In this document: in pieces, positions 36,292 through 45,729 of the stretch
Layout of the letters: each line of letters begins with the position of its first letter
Numbering within the stretch: position 1 is the stretch's first letter
Assembly: GCA_947498705.1 (NCBI GenBank)
Contig: CANMLW010000002.1
Span: forward strand, 310,001-374,000
Length of the DNA: 64,000 nt
Direction: 5' to 3'
Source of the DNA: an uncultured Aquimarina sp.
GTDB lineage: Bacteria; Bacteroidota; Bacteroidia; Flavobacteriales; Flavobacteriaceae
Notes under the pieces: generated by a model
Seen by the model: only the letters and a program-made list of their open reading frames with translations
Told to the model about the DNA's origin: nothing
Databases searched by the model: none
Made by a program: the position numbers and the translations under genes

Positions 36292-38088
36292 CTAATCATT
36301 AAGCTTTAATACCGCCATAAATGCTTCTTGCGGAATTTCTACATTTCCTACCTGTCGCATACGCTTTTTACCTTTTTTCTGCTTTTCTAACAGCTTACGC
36401 TTACGAGAGATATCACCCCCATAACATTTGGCAGTTACATCTTTTCGAAGTGCTTTTACGGTTTCACGTGCTATAAACTTTGCTCCGATTGCCGCTTGTA
36501 TAGGAATATCAAACTGTTGTCTTGGGATTAATTCTTTCAGCTTCTCACAAATCTTTTTACCAATATCATAAGCGTTATCCTTATGTAATAATGCAGATAG
36601 TGCATCTACAATATTTCCGTTCAATAAAATGTCTACTTTTACCAATTTAGAAGCACGCATACCTATTGGGGCATAATCAAAAGATGCATATCCTTTAGAA
36701 ACTGTTTTTAAGCGATCATAAAAATCAAAAACAATCTCTGCCAATGGCATGTCAAAACTAAGCTCTACTCGTTCTGTGGTCAAATATGTTTGATTGGTAA
36801 TTTCACCACGTTTTTCTATACATAAAGACATTACAGATCCAACAAAATCAGATTTAGTAATGATCGTAGCTTTAATAAACGGTTCTTCTACCCTGTTCAT
36901 AGAAGAAGGGTCAGGGAGATCAGATGGATTGTTAACAATAATGATATCATCGGGTTCCTTATTTGTGAACGCGTGATAGGATACGTTAGGAACCGTAGTA
37001 ATTACTGTCATATTAAACTCACGTTCTAATCGCTCCTGGATGATCTCCATATGTAGCATTCCTAAGAACCCACATCTAAAACCAAAACCTAGTGCTGCCG
37101 AGCTTTCTGGTATAAATACTAGCGAGGCATCATTAAGTTGTAATTTTTCCATAGAATTACGTAACTCTTCATAATCTTCTGTGTCTACGGGATAAATCCC
37201 TGCAAATACCATTGGTTTTACATCCTCAAAACCTTCAATAGCGTTTTCTGTAGGAGTTTTTGCGTCGGTAATCGTATCACCAACTTTTACCTCTCGAGCA
37301 TCTTTAATACCTGTGATTAAATATCCTACATCCCCTGTCTTGATTTCTTTTTTTGGAACCTGATTTAATTTTAAAGTACCAACTTCATCTGCAAAGTAAT
37401 TCTTTCCGGTAGCGACAAACTTAATTTGTTGTCCTTTTTTGATCTCACCATCAACCACTCTAAAATAGGTTTCTACTCCTCTAAAAGGGTTGTATACCGA
37501 GTCAAAAATAAGGGCTTGTAGTGGTGCTTCTGGGTTTCCTTCTGGAGCTGGAATACGATCTATGATTGCAGTAAGAATTTCTTCGATACCAATGCCCGTT
37601 TTTGCACTTGCCGGGATCACTTCTTCAGCGTCACACCCTAGCAAATCAACAATATCATCTGTTACCTCTTCTGGATTTGCACTTGGTAAATCTACTTTGT
37701 TAAGTACTGGGATAATTTCCAGGTCGTTCTCTAACGCTAGGTATAGGTTAGAGATGGTTTGTGCCTGTATACTTTGTGCAGCATCAACAATTAGTAGTGC
37801 ACCTTCACATGCAGCAATAGATCGAGAAACTTCATAAGAAAAATCTACGTGACCAGGAGTATCAATAAGATTTAGGATATATTCTTCCCCTTCATGGGTA
37901 TATTCCATCTGTATTGCATGACTTTTAATAGTAATACCACGTTCCCGCTCCAGATCCATACTATCCAGTAGTTGTGCTTGTGCTTCTCTGGCGGTTACCG
38001 ATCCTGTAAAATCCAATAAGCGATCAGCAAGGGTACTTTTACCGTGATCAATATGTGCAATAATGCAAAAATTTCTAATGTTCTTCAT
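36292..38088 (-). CDS. lepA: Elongation factor 4
   Basis: Ribosome-associated GTPase. 598 residues from the ATG at 38088 ([18 protein letters not shown]), which is the family's standard length; an upstream ATG at 38148 would add 20 basic residues not seen in LepA. G1 [10 protein letters not shown]3 DTPGHVDF, G4 NKVDLP, G5 SAKTG. C-terminal domain with [26 protein letters not shown] is unique to LepA. Confidence 0.97.
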   Translation of the reverse strand: MKNIRNFCIIAHIDHGKSTLADRLLDFTGSVTAREAQAQLLDSMDLERERGITIKSHAIQMEYTHEGEEYILNLIDTPGHVDFSYEVSRSIAACEGALLIVDAAQSIQAQTISNLYLALENDLEIIPVLNKVDLPSANPEEVTDDIVDLLGCDAEEVIPASAKTGIGIEEILTAIIDRIPAPEGNPEAPLQALIFDSVYNPFRGVETYFRVVDGEIKKGQQIKFVATGKNYFADEVGTLKLNQVPKKEIKTGDVGYLITGIKDAREVKVGDTITDAKTPTENAIEGFEDVKPMVFAGIYPVDTEDYEELRNSMEKLQLNDASLVFIPESSAALGFGFRCGFLGMLHMEIIQERLEREFNMTVITTVPNVSYHAFTNKEPDDIIIVNNPSDLPDPSSMNRVEEPFIKATIITKSDFVGSVMSLCIEKRGEITNQTYLTTERVELSFDMPLAEIVFDFYDRLKTVSKGYASFDYAPIGMRASKLVKVDILLNGNIVDALSALLHKDNAYDIGKKICEKLKELIPRQQFDIPIQAAIGAKFIARETVKALRKDVTAKCYGGDISRKRKLLEKQKKGKKRMRQVGNVEIPQEAFMAVLKLND

Positions 38089-38113
38089 TCGTTCTTTTCG
38101 ATTAAGCTTTTTG

Positions 38114-38201
38114 GCGTGACCCACAAGGGGTCGGGCTTTCCGTTTCAATTCCTCGCACTTCCTATGTCAGGCTGCGGGATTTTGGCTGCACTCCCTCACG
38201 C
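38114..38201. repeat. GC-richer inverted-repeat element upstream of lepA
   Basis: An 88 bp block bounded by GCGTGA and TCACGC, far richer in G+C than its surroundings, with GGGGTCGGGCTTTCCG inside and GGCTGCACTCCCTCACGC at the end. I recall very similar intergenic blocks (cores like GGGTCGGGCTNTCCG ... CCCTCACGC) scattered through flavobacterial genomes. Only one copy is seen here, so the repeat status is from memory, not from this window. It lies between the divergent lepA and dusB genes. Confidence 0.55.
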
Positions 38202-38330
38202 AAATTTCAGGCTGCTAATGACTTGCAAATATAAGCGATTTTGGAAGCTTTATACTATCTGTACGCGTATTTTTATGGTATGATGACTTTGTAAATTATG
38301 GGCAGAAGTCTCAAGGTCCTTTATAATTTG

Positions 38331-38338
38331 TATTTTTG
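38331..38338 (+). promoter_or_regulatory. -7 box of dusB
   Basis: TATTTTTG matches the TAnnTTTG consensus. It decides the start: a TTG start codon inside the box is excluded, leaving GTG at 38357. No convincing -33 partner at the right distance is visible. Confidence 0.45.
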
Positions 38339-38356
38339 CCAAAAAAAGTAAGTACC

Positions 38357-39349
38357 GTGGCCAAAATAGGAGACATAGATGTAGGAGAATTTCCGTTGCT
38401 ATTAGCACCGATGGAAGATGTAAGTGATCCACCATTTCGTGCCTTGTGTAAAGAGCAAGGAGCAGATGTGGTATATACAGAGTTTATATCCAGCGAGGGA
38501 TTGATTCGTGATGCAGCAAAGAGTGTCATGAAGTTGGATATTTATGAAAAAGAACGCCCGGTGGGGATTCAGATTTTTGGAGCCAACCTCGATTCGATGT
38601 TGAGGTCGGTAGAGATTGTAGAAGCCTCTGGACCCGATATCATCGATATTAATTTTGGATGCCCGGTAAAAAAGGTGGTCAGTAAAGGAGCTGGAGCAGG
38701 AATCCTAAAAGATATTGATTTAATGGTATCACTTACCAAAGCCATGGTAGAGCATACCAAACTACCTGTTACTGTAAAAACACGTTTAGGTTGGGATCAT
38801 GATTCTATAAAAATTGTAGAGGTAGCCGAACGAATACAAGATGCAGGAGCCAAAGCCATTTCTATTCATGGTCGTACACGAGCACAGATGTATAAGGGCA
38901 ATGCCGATTGGAGACCTATTGCCGAGGTAAAAAATAATCCCAGAATGCATATCCCTGTATTTGGTAATGGTGATGTAGACACGCCAGAACGTGCTATGCA
39001 AATGAGAGATGAATACGGTCTAGATGGTGCTATGATTGGTCGTGCCAGTATTGGATATCCCTGGTTTTTTAAAGAAGTAAAACATTTTTTCGAAACCGGA
39101 GAACACTTACCACCACCAACGATAGAAGAACGTGTAATTGCCGCACGCCGACACCTACAAATGTCCATCGATTGGAAAGGTGAAAAATTGGGTGTTTTCG
39201 AGACCCGTAGGCATTATACCAATTATTTTAAAGGGATTCCACACTTTAAAGAATACCGTACCAAAATGGTGACCAGTGATCATCCCGAAGATGTATTTGC
39301 TGCTTTTGATGAGGTTCAGGAGAAATTTGCAGGATTTCAGTTTGTGTAG
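38357..39349 (+). CDS. dusB: tRNA-dihydrouridine synthase (DusB type)
   Basis: Reduces uridine to dihydrouridine in tRNA with FMN and NADPH. 330 residues from a GTG at 38357; a TTG at 38336 overlaps the -7 box TATTTTTG (38331-38338) and would be untranslatable from that promoter. FMN-binding LAPMEDVSDPPFR, catalytic-loop Cys in INFGCPVKKVVSKGAG, and HGRTRAQMYKGNADW are all present. A promoter box directly before it supports independent expression. Confidence 0.93.
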   Translation: MAKIGDIDVGEFPLLLAPMEDVSDPPFRALCKEQGADVVYTEFISSEGLIRDAAKSVMKLDIYEKERPVGIQIFGANLDSMLRSVEIVEASGPDIIDINFGCPVKKVVSKGAGAGILKDIDLMVSLTKAMVEHTKLPVTVKTRLGWDHDSIKIVEVAERIQDAGAKAISIHGRTRAQMYKGNADWRPIAEVKNNPRMHIPVFGNGDVDTPERAMQMRDEYGLDGAMIGRASIGYPWFFKEVKHFFETGEHLPPPTIEERVIAARRHLQMSIDWKGEKLGVFETRRHYTNYFKGIPHFKEYRTKMVTSDHPEDVFAAFDEVQEKFAGFQFV

Positions 39350-39470
39350 ACGATCTTGATTTCTTTTTTCTGATTTGATCCTGAGTCTATATTTAGGGTT
39401 TTAGTACTGTATTTGTTTAGGAGTACAATATTTTTGTTTTCTTTGTTATTCACTCCGAATCATACTTTTT

Positions 39471-42400
39471 ATGAATAAAAGACCATCTATTTCTATTATT
39501 CCTGCTATCTGTGTGCTACTTTTTTTTGCATCATTTTATTCATATGCACAAGTAGTAAAGGATACACTATTGGCATCGCAATATTTTAAAAAAGCAGATT
39601 CTTTGTTTATCGAGCAAAAATTCGAAAGTTCTATTGAGCTTTTTAAGAAAGCATTACCTATTTATAAAAAAGAAAAAGTGTGGGAAAAGGTAGTCAATTG
39701 CTATAATAGAATATCTGAGGCACAAAAATATAATACTGAATATGACCAGTCTAAAGAAAGTGCAACCACTGCTTTAGAGATTTGTAAGCGGTATTTAAAA
39801 AGTAATCATAGACAAGAGGCACATGCCAATGATAATATAGGGCATTATTATGAACTAAGTGTATCAGATTTTAAAACAGCATCCGAATATTTTAACAAAG
39901 CATTTGAAATCCGAAAGAAAATTTTTCCAGAGAATCATGAAGATATTGCATTGTCTTATGATAAACTAGGTTTGTTGTTTCTTAGAAAAGGCATGATTAC
40001 TATAGCTTTAGAGAATTATGAAAAATGTTTTGATATTAGAAAAAAGATATTTGATAAAGATCATATTGAGATAGCAACTTCTTATCAGCGATTTGCTTTG
40101 ATATTTAGATTTCAAGGTGAATATGAAAAAGCACTATTGTATTATAATAAAGAATTAGAAATACGTATAAAAAGGTATGGAAAAGATCATATCTCGTTAG
40201 CTCTTCCTTATAGGGGGCTTGCGGATATATATATGACTCTATCAGAGTATAAAAAAGCAGAAACTCTTTTGAAAAAAGCATTAGCGATCAGAATGAATAG
40301 TAATGCTGGTAGGCGTGAAAATCTTGGGTATTTATACGAAACTTTGGGTAATTTATATGAAAGTATGGGAAAATATGATGCGTCCATTAGTTATTACAAA
40401 AAGTCGTTAGCATTACTAATCGAGTTATTTGGTGAAGATGGTTTAAATGTTGCAGATATTTATTATGGTTTAGGTCTTTTGTATGGACGCATGGGATTTA
40501 GCGATAAAGAATTACAGAATAAATATAAAGCACTAAAAATATACTTAGATAAATCTAAAAATCACTTCAATCTTGGTATTATTTATAATGGTATTGGAGT
40601 TTCTTTTAAACATGCAGGAAACTATGAAAAAGCCCTCCAGTTTTATAAAAAATCGAGAGATCTTGCAATAGAAAAATTTGGTAAAGATCATTATCTGGTA
40701 GGAACTGCTAATACTAATATTGGGTATATATATATTATAAATGAAGACTATCACAAAGCATTAGAACTATTTAAGACATCTTTGTCAATTGATAGAAATA
40801 GTGTAGGAGAAAAGCACGAAAAAATTGCAACAAATTACATTAGTTTTGGAGATATTTATCTAGCTAAAAAACAGTATACGAAGGCTGCTGATTATTATCT
40901 AAAAGCGTTAGCTATACAACAATCTGTTTTGGGTAATGGTCATAATAACATAGCATCTTTATTTGATAAACTAGGGAGTTTATATCAAGAAAACAAGAAA
41001 TTTGATGTAGCCATGAATTATTTTGATAAGGCATTGGCTATTCGTAAAAAGATATACTCAGAACCTAATCAATTTATTGCGGACTCTTATGAACAAATTG
41101 CTCAGTTATATGTTGATACCAAAGCATATCAAAATGCATTACTTACTTTTAAAAAAGCAGAAAAGTCGAACACAAAAAATACTATAGATACACTTAGCGT
41201 AAATAGTTTTATTAGCAATTCTCTAGATGTAAACCAATTACTAAGGATTACAAATGATAAAGCCAAAACATATGTGGCTTTATACGAACAAGATGCTAAT
41301 ATCAAGAATCTTGGCAATGCTATTGTCGCTTACCAACAAGCAGATGTACTGATCAATCACATTAAAAAAACGCATTCCAATTATAAGGATAAAATTACTT
41401 TTTCTAAAAAAGCCAAAGAAGTATACCAAGGAGCAATCACCGCTCAATTATTGGTATATAAGAACCAAAAAGATGCAAAATCCTTAGAACGGACTTTTTA
41501 TTATGCAGAAAAAAGTAAAGCCAATACCTTAAAAGAACTACTAAATGATGCTAACGCAAAAGACTTTACGGGGTTACCAAGCACTGTAGTAGTGTTAGAA
41601 AAAGAATTAAAAATAAAGAAAGCTTTTTATCAATCTCAGATCAATACAGAGCTTTCTAGTACAAGTAAAGATTCTACTAAACTTGCACATTATGAAAGCA
41701 AATTATTTGATATTGTTAGACGACAAGATTCATTAACCGCGATTCTAGAGAAAAATTATCCCAAATATTACGAACTAAAATATAAAGATGAGCTCATCAC
41801 GGTATCAGAAATTCAACAACAATTGGATGATAAAACAACAGTTTTAGAATTTTTTACCACAGATAGTATTAGTTATGCATTTACAATTTCAAAAAATGAT
41901 ATCAATGTTCATGAATTGTCTACCCCAAAACTTACAGGACATATCGAAACATTTCGTAATGGTATCATTTCACAAAACATCAAAACTTATACACAAAAAG
42001 CACATGCTTTATATCAAAGCTTAATAGCGCCTGTCAAAAAGAATATCATTGGGGATAAGCTTATTATTATACCCGATAATTCGTTATGGCATCTTAATTT
42101 TGAGCTGTTACTAACTCAAAAGCCAGATTCAGATAATTTTGCTACCATGCCGTATATGCTTGGGGAGTATGCGATTACCTATGCGAATTCTGCCAATCTG
42201 TTATTTTCAAAGTTTAAACCCAAAGAATCTGTAGATACATTAAAAGAATGTCTGGCGTTTTCATTTTCTGATAGTACATATACTATTAATACAAGTGCAA
42301 CCCGTTTTGCGAGCTTAAGAGGTACTGCAGATGATTTACCTGGTACACGAGAAGAGATCAGAGCCATTTCTAATATTATTGATGGTCAGTATTATTATGG

Positions 42401-42998
42401 ATCGCAGGCAATTGAAACTAATTTTAAGAAAAACGCCGGTCAATATAACATCCTACATCTTGCATTACATGGTGAAGTAGATAATGAACGGCCCGAGAAC
42501 TCTAAACTGTATTTTACAAAAAGTAATGATACTCTAGAAGATAACTTGTTGTATAGTCATGAGTTATTTGCGTTGGATATCCCTGCAGAGTTAACTGTAC
42601 TTAGTGCCTGTAATACAGGAACTGGTAAAATAGCCAAAGGAGAGGGGATAATGAGTTTGGGTAATGCTTTTCAGTATGCAGGAACCAAAAGTTTGCTGTT
42701 AACCAGTTGGGAAGCGTCAGATAAAACCACGCCGGTATTAATGAAGAATTTTTATACCAACCTAAAAGAAGGGATGAACAAAGGAGAAGCGTTACAGCAA
42801 GCTAAACTACAATATTTGCAAACCGCCAATTTTAATGAAGCCAATCCTTTTTATTGGGGAGGGTTTTATCTTTTGGGAGATAGCACTCCTATGCATTTTG
42901 ATACGAACACACCTTGGTATTGGGTCGTTGGGTTTTTGTCGTTGATACTTATTGTGGGCTTAGTTTTTATAAGAAAAAGAAAAAAGAAGAGCGTATAA
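39471..42998 (+). CDS. TPR-CHAT domain protein with C-terminal membrane anchor
   Basis: 1175 residues. Signal peptide (~1-26, SYAQV), then about 12 tetratricopeptide repeats (~30-560) of the kinesin-light-chain style (phrases such as LEIRIKRYGKDH and ALAIRKKIYSEPN), a helical linker (~600-760), and a CHAT (caspase-HetF) domain at the C-terminus with the caspase-like dyad H1000 (HLALHGE) and C1047 (LSACNTGTG). One membrane helix (~1144-1166) and a basic tail RKRKKKSV follow. The signal peptide places TPRs and CHAT in the periplasm if the anchor is in the inner membrane. An intact dyad suggests an active protease; substrate and trigger are unknown. Confidence 0.9.
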   Translation: MNKRPSISIIPAICVLLFFASFYSYAQVVKDTLLASQYFKKADSLFIEQKFESSIELFKKALPIYKKEKVWEKVVNCYNRISEAQKYNTEYDQSKESATTALEICKRYLKSNHRQEAHANDNIGHYYELSVSDFKTASEYFNKAFEIRKKIFPENHEDIALSYDKLGLLFLRKGMITIALENYEKCFDIRKKIFDKDHIEIATSYQRFALIFRFQGEYEKALLYYNKELEIRIKRYGKDHISLALPYRGLADIYMTLSEYKKAETLLKKALAIRMNSNAGRRENLGYLYETLGNLYESMGKYDASISYYKKSLALLIELFGEDGLNVADIYYGLGLLYGRMGFSDKELQNKYKALKIYLDKSKNHFNLGIIYNGIGVSFKHAGNYEKALQFYKKSRDLAIEKFGKDHYLVGTANTNIGYIYIINEDYHKALELFKTSLSIDRNSVGEKHEKIATNYISFGDIYLAKKQYTKAADYYLKALAIQQSVLGNGHNNIASLFDKLGSLYQENKKFDVAMNYFDKALAIRKKIYSEPNQFIADSYEQIAQLYVDTKAYQNALLTFKKAEKSNTKNTIDTLSVNSFISNSLDVNQLLRITNDKAKTYVALYEQDANIKNLGNAIVAYQQADVLINHIKKTHSNYKDKITFSKKAKEVYQGAITAQLLVYKNQKDAKSLERTFYYAEKSKANTLKELLNDANAKDFTGLPSTVVVLEKELKIKKAFYQSQINTELSSTSKDSTKLAHYESKLFDIVRRQDSLTAILEKNYPKYYELKYKDELITVSEIQQQLDDKTTVLEFFTTDSISYAFTISKNDINVHELSTPKLTGHIETFRNGIISQNIKTYTQKAHALYQSLIAPVKKNIIGDKLIIIPDNSLWHLNFELLLTQKPDSDNFATMPYMLGEYAITYANSANLLFSKFKPKESVDTLKECLAFSFSDSTYTINTSATRFASLRGTADDLPGTREEIRAISNIIDGQYYYGSQAIETNFKKNAGQYNILHLALHGEVDNERPENSKLYFTKSNDTLEDNLLYSHELFALDIPAELTVLSACNTGTGKIAKGEGIMSLGNAFQYAGTKSLLLTSWEASDKTTPVLMKNFYTNLKEGMNKGEALQQAKLQYLQTANFNEANPFYWGGFYLLGDSTPMHFDTNTPWYWVVGFLSLILIVGLVFIRKRKKKSV

Positions 42999-43021
42999 AT
43001 TGCCTTGTTTACACATAATAA

Positions 43022-43052
43022 TTATGAGCTACCTTTTGAAAGTAACTCATAA
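43022..43052. terminator. Hairpin between the CHAT gene and the small peptide gene
   Basis: Arms TTATGAGcTAC and GTAaCTCATAA pair over 10 of 11 positions around a 9 nt loop. No long T-run follows, but it lies between two convergent genes and probably ends one or both transcripts. Confidence 0.4.
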
Positions 43053-43067
43053 CTATTACTTATACTT

Positions 43068-43250
43068 TTAGTTCGGCACACAGATACCCAGAGATCCGAT
43101 ATAACGTCTGCATGACCAGTCTCCTGGTCCATCCCATGGTCCCATACAATCTCTACGAGTGCTGCAATATCTAATACCGCGTCCTCCGTTGATATTACTT
43201 TGTTCTGTTTTACTTAATGTTTTTCCTAAAGAGCTAATGCTTTTTTTCAT
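43068..43250 (-). CDS. Double-glycine leader peptide, cysteine-rich
   Basis: 60 residues. A leader with LSKTEQSNINGG (12-23) ends in the classic GG cleavage site of peptides exported by peptidase-containing ABC transporters. The 37-residue core has four cysteines (C29, C35, C47, C57), several Gly/Trp/Arg and no long hydrophobic run. It could be a bacteriocin-like or signalling peptide, disulfide-bonded or otherwise modified. No modification enzyme or transporter adjoins it; the neighbours are the CHAT gene (convergent) and the FtsX-like permease (upstream, same strand). Its leader resembles the other two peptides in the window. Confidence 0.75.
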   Translation of the reverse strand: MKKSISSLGKTLSKTEQSNINGGRGIRYCSTRRDCMGPWDGPGDWSCRRYIGSLGICVPN

Positions 43251-43293
43251 GATATAAATAATTTAAATTGGTGTATTAAAAATACCTAAAAGC

Positions 43294-43314
43294 ATCAGAA
43301 AAGTAGTTTCTGAT
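43294..43314 (+). terminator. Hairpin upstream of the small peptide gene
   Basis: An 8 bp stem ATCAGAAA/TTTCTGAT with a 5 nt loop, followed on the + strand by CA and T8. On the minus strand it lies between the permease stop and the peptide start, so it could end the permease message weakly or attenuate the peptide message. Confidence 0.4.
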
Positions 43315-43345
43315 CATTTTTTTTAACAAGAGTTTAGAATTGGTA

Positions 43346-44548
43346 TTAGGTTACAAGTTTATGGTTAATCCTACTAGAAGCTAATAAAGAAGCTACAAAC
43401 CCAATAATTGTAATGGTAAAAAATACCACCACAAAACTCATAGGGGTGATACGTGTGGGATAGGGTAAAGAAGGGGTAATCATCAACAATCCATATTGTT
43501 GTTGTAATGCGATAATAACAAACCCAATAAATAATCCTAATAAGGTGCCCAGAACGGTCATTAGAGACCCCTGAAGCAAAAATATTTTTCTTATTCCGGA
43601 CAAAGAAGCCCCTACATTGTATAATGTTTTTAGATTGCCCTTTTTATCAATAATCATCATGATAATCGCCCCAGCCACATTAAACAAGGCAATAATGGCA
43701 ATGAGTGTTAATACCAGATAAGATACCAGGTTTTCGGTATTAAGCATCTTGTATAAAGTGTCATTAAGCTGAATCCTATTTTTTATTACGACATCGTCTT
43801 TAAAAATAAATTGTAATCCTTCGATCACGACTTCTTCAGTAGCTTCTGGGGCTAACTTAAGCTCGATATGGGTTACTTTATTCTCGGGCAATTCTAATAG
43901 TTTTCTGGTCAGTCCAACGGTACCAAAAATATATTTCTGATCCAATTCTTCGTTCACACTATAAATACCCGTATTGACTACTTTTTCTGATCTAAATGCT
44001 TTTGTAGGATCATTAGGAATGCCTTTGCCTGGTTTAGGTACATAAATACTTAGCAGATTGGTATAGGCTTGTTCTACTCCCATGCTTAACTCTCTACTAA
44101 TCCCACTACCGGCGATTACCTGAAAATCATTGTCTTTAAGCCATTCACCAAGAGCCATAATACTATCGGTGTGGATAACTTTGTGGTAATTGGGTCCTAC
44201 TCCTTTAATATAGGCTGTTTTTTGTTTGTCTCTAAACTCTAAAAACACACGTTCTTCGATGATTTCAGAAAAATTAGCGACTCCCTTAAGTTGTGTAAGC
44301 TTTTCTTTTTGGGTTTGGGTAAATGTAAATGTTTTTCCGCTGGTCGGGAATAGCTTTAGGTCAGGATCAAAATAATTAGAAAACTGAAGGCTAAAATCTT
44401 TAAGTCCTGCAAAACCCGAAAGCACAATAAATAAAGACATGGCACCTATAACCACTCCTGCTGCTGCAATTCCTGTAATGATATTGATGGCATTACTACT
44501 TCCCGGAGAAAATAAATATCGCTTGGCGATGTACAATGAAAAATTCAA
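43346..44548 (-). CDS. ABC transporter permease of the LolC/LolE-FtsX type
   Basis: 400 residues. N-terminal MNFSLYIAKRYLFSPGSSNAINIITGIA and first helix (~20-45), a large periplasmic domain (~50-265), then three helices (~268-292, ~315-345, ~370-390). This MacB/FtsX-like layout with the IAKRYLF start matches lipoprotein-releasing permeases, which move lipoproteins from the inner membrane to the LolA carrier. The ATPase partner is not in the window. It follows rbfA on the same strand, 87 bp away, an arrangement common in Bacteroidota. Confidence 0.88.
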   Translation of the reverse strand: MNFSLYIAKRYLFSPGSSNAINIITGIAAAGVVIGAMSLFIVLSGFAGLKDFSLQFSNYFDPDLKLFPTSGKTFTFTQTQKEKLTQLKGVANFSEIIEERVFLEFRDKQKTAYIKGVGPNYHKVIHTDSIMALGEWLKDNDFQVIAGSGISRELSMGVEQAYTNLLSIYVPKPGKGIPNDPTKAFRSEKVVNTGIYSVNEELDQKYIFGTVGLTRKLLELPENKVTHIELKLAPEATEEVVIEGLQFIFKDDVVIKNRIQLNDTLYKMLNTENLVSYLVLTLIAIIALFNVAGAIIMMIIDKKGNLKTLYNVGASLSGIRKIFLLQGSLMTVLGTLLGLFIGFVIIALQQQYGLLMITPSLPYPTRITPMSFVVVFFTITIIGFVASLLASSRINHKLVT

Positions 44549-44635
44549 ATCGTTTACAGGACCTTTATATAAGAATCGACACTTTAATTATGCACTAAAG
44601 ATAAGAGAAATGAAATTGTCTCACCAACCAAGTAA

Positions 44636-45028
44636 TTACTTCTTTTTACGGCGTTCTAATAAATCTGGGTTTTGTATAGGGTTTTCTTCTCCTTTTACAG
44701 CTTTTTCTATAGTCGAAATATATTCTAAAGAGTCATCTATATAATAGGATAACTCAGGCATACGGCGTAACTGATTTTTGGTACGTTGTGCTACCTGGTG
44801 TTTAATTTGTGATTTTACTGCATTTACCTCTTTCAATACCTTGTCTCCCTCTTGATGCGGAAAAACACTCATATATACTTTTGCAATCGAAAGATCTGTT
44901 GTGACACTTACCTTGGTTACAGAAACCAAAATTCCTTGTATCCCTGCTTCACGTAATGCAAGTTGTATCACATCTGCAATATCGCGCTGTAATACTCCTG
45001 CAATTTTTTTCTGTCTATTTGTTTCCAT
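44636..45028 (-). CDS. rbfA: 30S ribosome-binding factor A
   Basis: Cold-shock and 30S maturation factor. 130 residues from the ATG at 45028 (METNRQKKIAGVLQRDIADV); the frame continues upstream for 14 residues that read into the repeat element and are not family-like. KH-type core with GILVSVTKVSVTTDLSIAKVYMSVFP and RRMPELSYYIDDSLEYIS is clear. The 160 bp repeat copy 3 begins 16 bp before the start codon, so its promoter or 5' UTR lies inside or beyond the repeat. Confidence 0.95.
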   Translation of the reverse strand: METNRQKKIAGVLQRDIADVIQLALREAGIQGILVSVTKVSVTTDLSIAKVYMSVFPHQEGDKVLKEVNAVKSQIKHQVAQRTKNQLRRMPELSYYIDDSLEYISTIEKAVKGEENPIQNPDLLERRKKK

Positions 45029-45043
45029 GGTGCAAAAATACAT

Positions 45044-45204
45044 GAACTGGATTAAACTTTTTTGATTCATGCAAAAAATGATGATTTTTTAGTGAATTGA
45101 AGTGCTTTTTGCACCTCATAGCGGTGTTACGAAGTAAAAAAGAAGATGAAAACTGAGTGAAAAGACATTTTTATAGCGAATAGAAAAAAGTTTACACGAT
45201 ATTC
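45044..45204. repeat. ~160 bp inverted-terminal repeat element, copy 3 (reverse orientation, decayed)
   Basis: The reverse complement of copies 1 and 2 with more changes. The left end GAACTGGATTAAACTTTTTT is nearly intact (45044-45063); the right end AAAAAAGTTTACACGATATTC (45184-45204) has lost pairing in its outer part. It lies 16 bp upstream of the rbfA ATG. Confidence 0.82.
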
Positions 45205-45729
45205 TAGATTAAAATTTTTAAGCTCTTACTGCTCATTAAACTCTTTTAATCCAGATTATGAAGTTTAATTCTCAAGATCTTTCTTCAAAATGAGGTAACT
45301 CTTTTTCCATAGAATACCGCTTGATCTTGCTTTTAGAGGTGTGACTACATCGTATTTATTTTGAAGATGGTCGAAATATAGCTGTATAACTGTTAAATAT
45401 TACATAAATATGTCACAATAACATAGGGAAACCGTAATTATGCTACGTCATAAGCGTACATAGTAATATATAATGTTTAGGGAACCTAAGTTGAGGGGTA
45501 CCCAAACGAAATAAAAATTTCAGTTCATACCTGAATAAATTGAAGCAATTATAGTTAGTATAAGTTGAGTTTGTGTAAATACAATTATGTTTCAATTAAG
45601 ACTCCTGAGCGTAGTTAACTCAGGAGTCGTTTTTTTTGTGGGTATTGATAGTATACCTATTTCTAAAGCAAAAATGGGATAAGAAACCAGTTAATCGTAT
45701 TTTTATCGGGTATATAGTATTATAACACC
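45205..45729. other. Long intergenic region, candidate small RNA with a strong terminator
   Basis: 525 bp without a convincing ORF. It includes a TACG...CGTA inverted repeat around 45443-45459, a run with GGAACCTAAGTTGAGGGGTACC at about 45480-45502, and a strong intrinsic terminator at 45600-45637 on the + strand. No + strand gene ends within 2.6 kb upstream, so the terminator probably belongs to an unannotated transcript. I do not recognise tmRNA, RNase P, SRP or 6S features. Confidence 0.45.
45600..45637 (+). terminator. Orphan intrinsic terminator upstream of mce
   Basis: A perfect 10 bp stem (45600-45609 with 45619-45628, arm GACTCCTGAG), 9 nt loop, then GTTTTTTTT. It precedes the mce start by about 90 bp and no protein gene lies before it on this strand. 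Confidence 0.8.

Noticed and set aside
38089..38148. A longer lepA start adding 20 basic residues
   Set aside because: The addition runs into the GC-rich repeat region, and LepA proteins begin at [18 protein letters not shown].
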